Of a stretch of DNA of 64,000 nt, positions 45,925-57,549 are shown one piece after another. Position 1 is the first letter of the stretch; each line of letters starts with the position of its first letter. The stretch is from Magnolia sinica (taxonomy: Eukaryota > Streptophyta > Magnoliopsida > Magnoliales > Magnoliaceae). The stretch is taken from assembly GCF_029962835.1 (NCBI RefSeq), contig NC_080584.1:79140862-79204861 (forward strand), written 5' to 3'. The notes below the pieces were generated by a model that worked only from the letters and a program-made list of their open reading frames with translations, did not search any database and had not been told where the DNA came from. The position numbers and the translations under genes are program-made.

Positions 45925-48352
45925 ATAAAACAAGCCCGTGTTCCCTGAAGAACCTCATTTTAAAAATCAGGCCGTTTATGTTATGACAGTCTATGTAGAT
46001 TTTTCCTCATTTATTTCTCTGTGTACGGTGTCTTAAGGAAAGCACTTGCGTGACTTGCTTAGTTAAACTTGGGCGTGTCTTTCAATGATGCCGATGGAAC
46101 CGCTTCACATGCATGATGAGATACTCTTCTTTCCCATGTTTAGACTGGGGCCATGAAATTTGGCTAATTTAAGTCTGATTGGTATCAAACACTAATTTAG
46201 TTGTTTAACTGAAGGCTAGGTAAAGACATTGAAAGAGGAGAGAGCCAAAGAAGCAACACGAGCTACAATGGCATCTATCTAATATCATGGCCATTCATCA
46301 CATGCTCAGGCAAAAGAAATCAGGTTAGCCCACTTATCTAGTAAGCCCATGATGTTTTTATTCGTAAACGAAGACAATCATATTGTGAACTACCAAGATT
46401 AGTAGAAGGTACATATTAATACCGTCACCAGCAATCAAATCATCCAATCCATCATCTCTGTGGGCCAACTAAATACACACATTCACACACAAAAAGAAGG
46501 AAAACCAAGCAGGCACGCGCACACAAAAAAAGAAAAAAGAAAAGAAAAATTCCAAATACAGGGACAATCGAGACCGTCCATTACACCACCAAATAAAGAT
46601 TGAGAAACTTCAGCGCCTTGTAAGAGGACGCCACTCTATGAAGTGGATGTCGTGTTTGATACTCTCATCTTCCCACCTGAGATTCTCCCACCATGCCATT
46701 TCACCTCCCACCTGAACACCACCACCACCCCTTATATCATTGTTGGGGCCGGCTCGAAGCGGAAGCTCCTTCAGCTTCCCATATCCCCTCACTGTTAGCT
46801 TCTTCAATGCCGGCAAATACCTGCTGCTGCAAATTCTCTCCAGCTTCGGTAGCTCCCACAGATGCACTGTGTGCAGCCGTTGGAGAGAGCGGCCCACAAC
46901 TACATCCCCTTGAAACAGTGACTCTATTCTATTGCAAAATCTGATCTCCAGCTTTTCCAAGCTCAACAAGCTTACACCTGAGGATGCGAAATTGACGAGT
47001 CTCAGACAGTGCTCCAGATATATGTGCTTCAGGAGTGGGAGGCTTATGATCCAACCCATGCCATCACATACTCTCCTCATGCTTGCAAGATCAGATATCC
47101 ATATTTTCTCCAAGCATTCAAAACATTGATTCTTACCACCAAAGAATATCTCCATCTGCTCGCAGCTCTTCAGTTGACATTCTCTCAGTTCATGCATTTC
47201 AACATCGCCATGATCACGGATGAAGGCATTGTCCCACAATGTGAGTAATTCTGTACGACTGAGAACCCCCTGAATATCATTTGTGCATCTCTCACCTCCT
47301 TGTATATCCAGATGCCTGTCGAAATGGCCTGAAGGAAGAGGTAAATTACATTTTTGGGCCTTCAAATTGATGTCCTTGTATATGGACTTCCTCCCATGGA
47401 GATGGATACCTTTTCCTCTTCTTCTAGGTAAGGAGAGATGCGGATAGGGAATCGAGAGAAGCATTTTGCTCTCAAAAATTGTGAAGATGGTTTTAAGGAC
47501 TGTAAAAGCTTGTAATTACTTATCCTCATTTGAGGCCCACCTTTGTCTCTAGGATTTTCATCATCCTTTGGTAAAATAGAGGTTCCACAGTGATTCAAGT
47601 TGAACTCTTTCAGCTCAGTACTCAAGTCATCCCAGTCGATCTTACTAATGCGATTCATGTGGAGCATGTCCAGACGCCTTAAATGAGATGCTGTGCTGAT
47701 ACCTTCAGGCAACTGTTGGAGTTGAGTGCCTGAAAGATCAAGCACATCAAGTCTTGTAAGATTAGACAAGCGTATGATGGCAGTATTAGCCAGAACTTGG
47801 CTTTACAAAGCCTACCAATCTAAGGCCCCGTTTGTTAAATCTGAAGTCTAAAGCCTAAATCTGAAATCTGAAGCTGAATCTGAAATCTGAAGCGTGAATC
47901 TGAAATCCGAAGTCAAAAAACTTGTTTGATAATTATAGCTGAAGTTTGAAAATTAAGTACTGAATTTGAAATAATCTATTTGTTAACAAACATATGAAAT
48001 GTCTGAAATATGTTAATTTGACACATTTGCCCCCATCTCCTGTTTGGAAATGTTTTACACTTGATGCAGATTTCCCGCCAACTTTGATCTCCTTTAAACC
48101 GTTCGTGCAACTTAGAGCTCAATGATCATCAACGTTATATAGCTACTGTTTCCTCTCGTGTGGCCCACTCGAGTCTTGGATCCACCTCATTTTTTGTCGC
48201 TTGTACTAAAATTAGCTTGCAAAACAAATGAATGGAATATATTTCCTAAAAACATGGTGGTGGGCCCCACCCAGCATCATTGCGCAGGAACTTCGCTTTC
48301 CCAGGAAATCCGCGTCCATCCAATCCGCGCCCGGTGTACCACACGGAAAACC

Positions 48353-48945
48353 TCTTGGCTAGTCTCGCTGCCACCCGCCAATGGCTGATGGTCAGTGCTC
48401 TATGGGCCCCACCATGATGTAAGTGTTTCATCCATGCTAATGGCTGATGGTCAGTGCTCTATGGGCCTCACCATGATGTATGTGTTTCATCCATGCTGTC
48501 CATATATTTTTCCAGATCATGTTATATATGAGACAAAAAATGAGGTATATCCCAATCTCAAGTGGACCACATTATAGGAAACAATGTTGAATAAGCTTTG
48601 CCCATTGAAAACCTTCTGGGGGCCATAAAAGTTTTGGATCAAGCTGATTTTTATTTTTATTTTACGTCATCTGGGAATGTATGACCTAATCAACATATTG
48701 GATGTTAAATAAACAGTACAGTGGGGCCTAGGAGGATTTTAATGGTGGATATCCAATCACTATTGTTTTCCTGTGGTGTGGTCCACCTGAGATTTATATC
48801 CCTCTTATTTTTGAGATAAAGACATAAAATGAGAAACGTAAAAATAGATGAATGGAATGGATGAAACACATGCATCATGGGTGCCACATAGCACCGACCA
48901 CCACCAACCGGGATGGTGGCAGGGGAGTAGCAAATCCGTTTCCGT
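48353..48945. mobile_element. Mutator-like MITE with internal duplicate
   Basis: The 7,329 family again: the inverted right end is GGAAACGGATTTGCTACTCC and the left contains GCCACCCGCCAATGGCTGAT. Near the left end a stretch of about 60 bp (AATGGCTGATGGTCAGTGCT to TTTCATCCATGCT) is present twice in tandem at 48,380 and 48,440. It lies inside the PIF/Harbinger-like element. Confidence 0.75.
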
Positions 48946-48984
48946 ATCCAGCTATATAGCTGGTGTAGATGGGCACGGATTAGA

Positions 48985-49480
48985 TACCGACGAGACTCGC
49001 TACTGAAGCTGCGTCACCAAGTTTTGTGGACCCCACTATGATGTATGTGTTGTATCCACAACGTCCATTCATTTGGAGATATTATTTTAATTCATGACCC
49101 TGAGAATGAGGGAGATCCAAAGCTTTAGTGGACCCCACCACAGAAAACAATGGGAAGATTGATGTCCACCGTTGAAACCTTCTTAAGGTCCACCATAATG
49201 TTTTTTCGAAATCCAACCTATTCAAAAGTTTAAAAAGCATTAAAGAAGGGAAAACACAAACATCAGCTTGATCGAAAACTTTTGTGGCCTTTAGAAGTTT
49301 TTAATGGTGGCGTCACTCTCTCCACTGTTTTGTATAGTGGGGTCCACTGGATCTTTGGATGTAATTCATTCTTTAGATCTTATACTAAAATGATCTCTCT
49401 AAATGGACGGATGGCATGGATACAAAGCATACATTATGGTGGGGCCCACAGAACTTGGTGACGTCACTTCAATGGCAATC
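48985..49480. mobile_element. MITE, second TIR type
   Basis: The left end ACTGAAGCTGCGTCACCAAG and the inverted right end ATTGAAGTGACGTCACCAAG pair, continuing as TTCTGTGGGCCCCACCAT-like sequence. The core is shared. About 495 bp; no TSD. Confidence 0.75.
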
Positions 49481-49524
49481 CCATCCTCACCCATCCACTT
49501 CCAACGCAGACTGCGTCCTACCGT

Positions 49525-49980
49525 GCCCGGTCGGATGACCGTCGGGGCAGGCTCTGTGGGGCCCACCATGATGTAAGTATTTTATCTAAGCCGTTCTTCA
49601 TTTTTCTCATATTATTTTAATATATAATACTAAAGATTAAGCAGGTCCACAACTCCAGTGAACCACCCCAAAGGATGCTACAGTGATAATGACATCCATC
49701 ATTGAAACCTTTAAGGGCCACTATGATTTTTTATTTTTTATTTTTACCAATCAACCTATTCATTAGGTCATGTAGATGTGGATGAAGTGAAATCACAAAT
49801 ATCAACTTGATCCGAAACTTCTCCAACTCCTAAGAAGTTTTTAATGGTGGACGTTCAATCCCCACCTTGTGGTCCAGTTAATCCTTGGACCTGTCTCTTT
49901 TTTTGGCTCACACTTTAAATGATATGAAAAAGTTGATAGACAGTGTGGATTAAACATATAAATCATGGTTGGGTATAAAG
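49525..49980. mobile_element. MITE-like core element
   Basis: From GGCTCTGTGGGGCCCACCAT to AACATATAAATCATGGTTGG, with the shared core between. It is the third MITE in a row inside the PIF/Harbinger-like element. A degraded MITE piece also lies at 48,110-48,290. Confidence 0.6.
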
Positions 49981-50730
49981 AAATTTCAGAGGTTGAAAGT
50001 TGGTTTTGTAATGCGCGAACAATTTAAAGAGAAACCATTGCCGTATTAGCTTAAAAGGGGATAATTTTATAAATAAAAAAATTTCTTTAATAAAAAATTC
50101 ACGGAGCGCATTCCACATTCACCATTAAGCCATACTCCTATCACGGAAAGAATTCAGTGAAATACCACTTGGCGCTTTCCTTCTTCCGCGTTAACGACGC
50201 ATTAACAAACACCACTAAACACGGAATATTTCAAAATTCCGCGTTAAATGCAAAAATTCAGTGTTAACAAACAGGCCCTAACTCACTGGACACGTGAAAG
50301 AAGAAGAAACTTTTCTTCTTCTTCTTCTTTTTCTTTTTTTTTTTTCTTTTACTGTAGCTTACAAGCTCTCTGATTTGGTTACAAACGGACTCTAAGAGCT
50401 TCCTTATATAGACTTTTCCCACCGATGTGAAAAGACACAAATGCCCTTTTAAATTACACTATAGGGGCATGGTATTTACTACAGTAACAAAAATCAAAAT
50501 AAAATATTAAAATATCTTGCAACAAGAACTGAACAGTCGCATGGAGGAAAGCAACAGGTTGCTAGAAGCTTCCTCCAACGCTTTGAGAATCTAATGGACA
50601 GGGAAGATGCACTGGTTTTGGTTAGGACTTCCAACACTCCCTTTCAAACCAAAACCGGCTTCATTCTGAGCATCGTTCTTAGTCGTTTAAATGTATCTGT
50701 CAGTAATACCTTTGTGAAAATATCTGCTAC

Positions 50731-53700
50731 CTATTCTGTAGTATGACAATACTCTAATTTTATCATTTTCTGCTTCATGTGATCTCTTAGAAAATAATAT
50801 CGGGTAGCAATGTATTTGCTTCTTCCATGCTGCACTGGATTTTTGGCTAGTTCGATTGCCGACTTGTTATCCACATATATAACTGTGGATCCTTCTTGCG
50901 GATGCTTCAGCTCCTTTAGTAGGTTTCTCGGCCAAATTTCCTCACAGACAGTGGATGATGCTGCCACGTACTCTGCTTCACATGTGGATAAGGCGACTAC
51001 ACTCTGCTTCTTCGAATTCCATGTGAAAGCAGTCGTTCCGAGATAGAATACATAGCTAGTGGTGTCTTTTCTTTCATCTTGGTCATCTCCCCAATCACTG
51101 TCTGAGTATCCATACAGTATTGCTTCATCATTGTATGGATAAAATATACCGAATTCCATTGTTCCTTTGACGTATCTAAGGATTCTTTTTTGCGGATAGC
51201 CAGTGTGATTCTTTTGGTGCTTCCATGTACCTACTTAGAAGCCCAACACTATAGACGATATCCGGCCTTGTGATTGTGAGGTACCTTAGGCTTCCAATCA
51301 GACTCTTGAACATAGTTAAGTTAACGCTTCTTCCTTCTCCGTCCTTTGTTAATTTTAAGCCCGTTGCTACAGGCGTGCTTACGGCATTACAATTAGCCAT
51401 CTTGAACTTTTCAAGCAATTCCTTGACATACTTCTTCTGAGATATATAGATGTCACCATATTGTTGCTTTACTTCAATGCCCAGAAAAAAGGACATTAGA
51501 CCTCCGTCGATCATCTCGAACTCCTTAAACATGGCATTCTTGAATTCATCAAACATCGGTCGGCTGTTTCCTGTAAACAACAAATCATCTACATATAGGC
51601 ATGCTATAAGCATATCACCATGAGCATTCTTCTTAATGTAAATTGCATGCTCATATGGACATTAGGCGAAGCCGTTCTTTTAAAGATAGTTGTCGATGTG
51701 TGCATTCCAAGCACGTAGAGCTTGCTTCAACCTATAAAGGACTTTCTTTAGTCGATACACCTCGTGTTCCTCGCTTTGCATAACAAAGCCTTTAAATTGG
51801 TCAACATAGATCTCTTCTTTCAGAATTTTATTCAGGAATGCAGATTTCACTTCAGTTGGTAGATCATCCACCTGTGATGGGCTGCAAGGGATATAATCAT
51901 CCTCACAGTGTCAAGGCGAACAACAGGAGTGAAGACTTCTTCATAGTCCACCCTGTACTTCTGTTTGTAGCCCTTTGCTACGAGCCTTGCCTTGTAGCGA
52001 TTGATCTCACCATCAGCATTTCGCTTGATCTTGTACACCCATTTGATGCCAATAGTTTTCTGGTCATTAGGAAGCTTAGTCAGCTCCCATGTGTTATTTT
52101 TCTCATTGGCATAAATTTCTTCTTTCATGGCGATTCTCCAACATTCTTCTTTTATGGCTTCCTGAAACGTCAGAGACTCATGATCTGCATACAGACAGAA
52201 AAGATTAACCTCTTCAGTTTGCTCATAGATGTCGCTTAAGCTTTTCATTTTTATAGGTGTCATGGGTGAGCACGAGCTGACCGAATTTTGACTTGATGGA
52301 ATGCTTTCAGGAGTGATGGAATGTACTCCTGGATTTCTGTGAACTGATGATGTGGCCGAAGAAGGTGTTGTGGGCATTCATTCTTGACGGTCATGCCTTT
52401 CTTCACGTTCTTTTGTTTAGACTAGAATATCTTTGGTCGATTCTTCATCGTTCCATTTCCAAGCTTCTTCTTCACTAAAAACCACATCTCTACTCACCGC
52501 TACTTTATTGGTTAGTGGATTGTAGAGCTTGTAGGCTTTAGATGCTTCACTGTAGCCGATAAAGATCCATTTTTCGCTACGATCATCAAGCTTCCTTCTT
52601 CTTACTTCTGGAACTTGAGTGTAGGCGACACACCCAAAGATCCTTGGGTGCGCCATGCTCGGTTTGTAGCCACTCCATGCCTCATGTGGTGTCATGTTTC
52701 TGATGCTCTTGGTTGGACACCGATTGAGCAGGTAGGCAATACATGCAACTGCCTCTGCCTAGAAGCTTTTTAGCATGCCTTTCACCTTCAGCATGGTCCA
52801 CATCATGTCGAGGATGGTGCAGTTCTTCTATTCCGAAATTTCATTTTGTTGTGGCGTGTAGGCTGTAATGTATTGTTACTTGATGCTTTATTTCCTATAA
52901 AAATCTCGAAATACATCTGAGGTGTACTCTCCACCTCTGTCAAATCTGAGTACTTTAATTTTGTGATCACTTTTAACTTCGACACGAGCTTTGAACATTT
53001 TAAGGATAGTGAAAGCTGAAGATTTTTTTTTAATGTAATACACCCAAAGTTTTCTGCTGAAATCATCAATGAAGGTAATAAAGCATTTATTACCTCCAAG
53101 AAAAGGTGTTTCAAGTGGTCTGCAACTATCAGTGTGAACCAACTAAAGTGGTTCTTTTGCTCTTCTGGACACTCCACTTAGGAAGGAGTTCTTTTGTTGC
53201 TTGCTGAGTGTGCACGCCTCATACACATGTTTTGAAGCTTCAATAGCCGGCAAGTCATGCACCATGCTTGATGCGGATAAGAGTTTGAGACCACTGAAAT
53301 GGAGATGCCTAAAGCGAAAATGCCATCTCCGTGAAGCATTCTTCACAAGTCCATAGAAACACTTCTCAGCCTTTGTGTTAATATGGAGCGGAAACAAGCG
53401 ATTCTTCGCCATTTAGACTTTAAGCCATAAGTCTCCTATGAGCATCTCTTATAGAGAGAGAATAGTTATCCATGTGTATGACATACCCCTTCTCAAGGAG
53501 TTGGCCAATACTGAGGATATTATTTTTCATGTTTGGTACGTAATACACATTAGATATGTAATTTGGCTCACCATTCTTCTGATAGATTTTAACTTTTCCT
53601 TTGCCTATTACGGGTACCTTTGATGAGTCGCCAAAACTCACATCGCCACGAACTCCTTCTTTGAGTTCCACGAACAGTTCTTTGTTGCTACTCATGTGTT

Positions 53701-54719
53701 GCTTGCACCCATGTCGAGATACTACACATCTGGCCGTTCGGATGCTTTTTCTTGTGCGAGGAGAAGTGTAGAGTCTTCTTGTTCATGATGTGATGCTTCA
53801 GCATAGTTGGATCATCTTAATCCACTTTACTCCAACACTCAGAGGCATAATGGCCAAATTTCTTGCAATTGTGGCATTGAACGTTCTTTGTGTTTCCACG
53901 ACCACGTATGAATCAGTCTTTACCATTTCCTTTTCCACAGAAACTGGTAAACTTTTGTTGATTTTGTTGATGGCTTAAATGATATCTATGCCCTCTGCCT
54001 CTTGCATGATTGCTAGTATCATGGCCGCCTTGTTGTGTATGGCCATTCTTTTATTCTTTTAGAGTCAACTTAAACTCTAAGGCATGTTCAAGCGTTGAAC
54101 CAGCATTCTTTTGCATTCGTTGCTCATGGACTTGCAACAATCCTATTAGTTCTTCAATGGACAGTTTTTCAAGCTCCTTTGATTCTTCAATCGCCACAAC
54201 CATGTGCTCAAACTTGGTTGTGAGAGATCGCAGTGTCTTTTCAATGACACGTATGTCTTCAACTTTTTCACCATTTCTTTTTAAATTGTTAATAATAATA
54301 ATTAGGTGTAAGAAGTAATCAGAGATACTTTCACCTTCTTTCATGTGCGCCGCTTCGAACTCGACTCTTAGTATTTGAAGGCGAACCCGCTTCACTCGAT
54401 CAACACCCTTGAAGATGGTGCCAAGAGTATCTCAAGCTTGCTTGCTTGATGTTGCTTCGGCAATCTTTTTATAGGTTGATTCATCCAACCCTTGATAGAG
54501 GAGGAACAAAGCTTTGTTGTCTTTCTTCCTTTGATTTTTGAGAGCAGTCTTTTCTTCATTGGTGAAGGTAGCTTCTTCCTCCATAGTGGGTTCTACATTC
54601 CCATCAGTGACGATCTCACATAGTTTTTGCGACTCGAACAACGCCTTCATTTGGATGCACCATATTTCATAGTTGTCCTTTAACAACTTAGGAACTTGCG
54701 GCTGGATTGTGTTGGCCAT
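50731..54719 (-). pseudogene. Copia 2 gag-pol remains
   Basis: Read on the minus strand. Gag starts MANTIQPQVPKLLKDNYEIW (from 54,719). A zinc-knuckle region lies near 53,850. The integrase region has VLRFDRGGEYTS (about 52,930). Reverse transcriptase spans about 52,130-51,180 (WVYKIKRNADGEINRYKARL, LYVDDLLFTGN, FFLGIEV). RNase H is at 51,159-50,731 (YSDSDWGDDQDERKDT, STCEAEYVAAS). The order and motifs are those of TNT1-like Copia elements. It is broken; no complete polyprotein remains. Confidence 0.9.
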
Positions 54720-55359
54720 CTTTTCTATTTTTTAAGAAGGAATGACTGATTTTTTTTAAAATTTTTTTTAATTTATTATTAGTATTATTATTATTTTTTA
54801 AATGAAGGGAGAGAGAGATGAAATAGAAAAAAGATTTTTTAGCTAGAAAAACTTTTGAAATCTGATTTTTTTTTTTTTTTAATTTTTTTTTTTTTTTTGA
54901 AATCTGATTTTTGCTGACAAAAATGCTGAAATCCGATTTTTGTTTCGAACAGATTTTTCTTTTAAAAAAAACACAAGAAGAATGCACCTAACAGGACTCT
55001 TAACTGGGATAGAAAAAGCTCATCCTGATTCTGACTGAGATGAGACAACAGACTTCCTACAGACTTCCTCCAATCACTGATACCTATAAGGGAGCTGTTG
55101 GAGATCTAAAAAAAAACCGAGATTGCCGCTCATGATTTCGGAGAAAGAAAGGCAGTCACTTCTTCGAAGAAAGGCCTGCATGCATCAAAGAAACAGATTG
55201 CAACAGAGAAAGAAGCCCGAACGAACCTTGAAACAGTCTTGCTACGAAATCACTTGATAAAATGAACAAGAACACCTTGTTGCTATCTAGAGAGCTAGAG
55301 ATTGTGAATGCTGAAACCGCTAGCCTTGAATCCGAGAAGAACTAGCTCTGATACCGGTT

Positions 55360-55759
55360 TGATGGCAGTATTAGCCAGAACTTTACCGGCTTTACAAAAG
55401 CCTAAGAATCTAACTCACTGGACACGTGAAAGAAGAAGAAACTTTCTTCTTTTTTTTATTCTTTTTTTTTTTTTTTTTACTGTAGCTTACAAGCTCTCTA
55501 ACTTGGTTACGAACGGACTCTAAGAGCTTCCTAACATAGACTTTTCCCGCCAATGTGAAAAGACACAAATGCCCTTTTAAATTACAGGGGCATGGTCTTT
55601 ACTACAGTAAAAAAAACCAAAATAAAATATTAAAATATCTTGCATCATCAACCGAACAGTCGCATGGAGGAAAGCAACAGGTTGCTGGAAGCTTCCTCCA
55701 ACGCTTTGAGAATCTAACGGACAGGGAAGATGCACTGGTTTTGGCTTGGACTTCCAACA
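55360..55759 (-). repeat. 5' LTR of Copia element 2
   Basis: A complete LTR of 400 bp. Its partner at 47,775-47,823 plus 50,282-50,636 is split by the PIF/Harbinger-like insert. The two align over their whole length. Confidence 0.93.
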
Positions 55760-56816
55760 GCGTAAGGATTCTAAGCTTCTGCAACCTTTTAGGATGACTT
55801 GCTTAATGACATAAATTTCAGATATGTCAAGCCTTCGGAGGTTTGGCAAGACCGCCCCAATAGAAGAAGAAACCTCTTCTATGTCTTCGATGGAGTCACA
55901 AAAGCCAATGTCAAGCACCTCAAGTTTGGAGAAATTTCGTAGATGAGGCAGCAACTCAATCTTCAAGGAAAAACATCCTGTTAATATGAGTTACCAAAGA
56001 TTGACCAGTTTGGAGAGAGAAGATGGTAGAGATTTTAGATTGTTATCACCAGCTAAGTTGAGAACCCGAAGCCGTGACAAACGCTCAAACAAAGCGTCTG
56101 CAATTTCCGTTAGAGATGAGGAACTTGTTATTGAGAGTTGTTGGAGGTTGTGCAGCTGTGGAAAAGAGGAAGGAAGAGATCTGGTCTCTGTGTTAGAGAG
56201 ATGGAGAGATCGAAGGTTGTTCTTGTGCTGAAGGCACTCATCTGGTATCGATTTCAGAGGAGTACGTTCAAATTGAAGGAACTCGAGTTTGTCCAAAGCT
56301 TGCAAGGAAGAGAGGAGAGACTCAGGCTCTAAAACTTCACATCTATAAATAGACAAGAATCTGAAATTGTGCAAGGAGGAGATGGAGAGGGGCAGAAATC
56401 TGATTTCTAACCTAGAGAGGACGAGGACCCGAAGGCCTTGCATTTGCTCGAAGACGAAGTTGTTTGGAAGGGTAGGACGACTATTGGTTCCTTCGAGCAG
56501 TAGAGTGGAGAGTTTGGGGAATTTAAGAGTAAGAGGTAGGTGATCACTCCGTCCTAGATACCATATCGCCATCCTCTGAATTTCTTCCCACTCGCCAATG
56601 TTCTCTGTCGGTAGGGAATAATCATGGATCCAGAATTTGCCATGAGTTGAAGCTATTCTGTTACTCGACATGACCATATCAGCATCCACTTGCTGTACCA
56701 TGGAACGAGCCATGAGCTCTATAAGCAGAGTATCCACCTTTTTCTCTAATGTCGTCAAATCCTCTTCTTCTTCAAATACCTCTCTGATAACCATAATTCC
56801 CTCTGCAATGAAATGC

Positions 56817-57519
56817 TGATGTAGAGCGGGTCGCGGACAGTTATATGGCCAAGATGGATCAGAAAAGGCCCGGTCGACGACAGAAGTGATCCAGACTATC
56901 GAACCTTAAATCGGGCATATCTTGCAATCCGGAATGAGTTATCTGACGTAAAATATATGATTTTGGGGTAGAACGAGCTACTGAAGCCAACCAACCCTGC
57001 TACGCCAGGTTGCGCAGCCCGGAATTGCGAAAAACCCTTGGATCGACGGTCGTTTCCCTATTTTAATTTTATTTTTACTATGAATAGTAAGTTTTAGTTT
57101 GATTATAACTCTCCATCCGTCAGGCTTCAGGAGTTGTGCCCAACGTGAAAAGAGCTTAGAATAATTAGGAGAACGGTTTGGTGAAGCCAAATAGGACACT
57201 TACTATTTTTGGCCGAAAACCTTGCGCACTAGTAGACGTCACGACCGTCTATAAATAGTAAGTTTACTATTTATAGTAAGTCGCGGATTCTAGGAGTTTG
57301 AGTTGTAGTTTGATTCTAATTTCTTTCCCATTGCTTGGTACCCCTATTTAAAGGGTTGTGAACTCATTTTTATTCATCAATTAACCAATTTCGAATTTAT
57401 TAGAGTTTATTTCTATTTTCTGCTTTCTTTCCTCGTGGATTCGAGAAGTCTCTATGAGGAGTCCAGAGAAGCTCCGTGGATTTGAAGTAGTTATCCTCAT
57501 CACGTTCATCCTTGCGTCA
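56817..57519 (+). repeat. 5' LTR of Ty3 element
   Basis: 703 bp. It contains two facing copies of ACTATTTATAGT-like sequence near 57,235-57,285 and a TATTTAAAG TATA-like box near 57,350. Confidence 0.92.
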
Positions 57520-57549
57520 ATTGGTATCAAAGTGAGGATTCCCTTCGGG

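Larger units (their letters stand above)
47824..50278. mobile_element. PIF/Harbinger-like element in the Copia LTR
   Basis: A 2,455-bp insert. The left end is GGCCCCGTTTGTTAA and the inverted right end GGGCCTGTTTGTTAA (13 of 15 identical). The 3-bp duplicate TAA is at 47,821-47,823 and 50,279-50,281; the uninterrupted LTR near 55,412 reads CTAACTC, i.e. one copy. TIRs of the GGSCC-GTTTG type with a TAA/TTA duplicate are typical of PIF/Harbinger (Tourist) elements. The left subterminal region repeats AATCTGAAATCTGAAG. No transposase; the interior is largely MITEs. Confidence 0.85.
47775..55759 (-). mobile_element. Copia LTR retrotransposon 2, broken, with TSD
   Basis: A Copia fossil in minus orientation, 7,985 bp of which 2.46 kb is a later DNA transposon. 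LTRs of about 400 bp (TGATGGCAG...TTCCAACA) lie at 47,775-50,636 (interrupted) and 55,360-55,759. The 5-bp duplicate GCGTA is at 47,770-47,774 and 55,760-55,764, within the LRR coding part of the host gene. The primer site next to the right LTR (GGTATCAGAGC on the minus strand, about 55,343-55,354) matches initiator-Met tRNA. The LTRs differ by about 5 percent by eye. The coding region is broken in about eight or more places. Confidence 0.95.
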
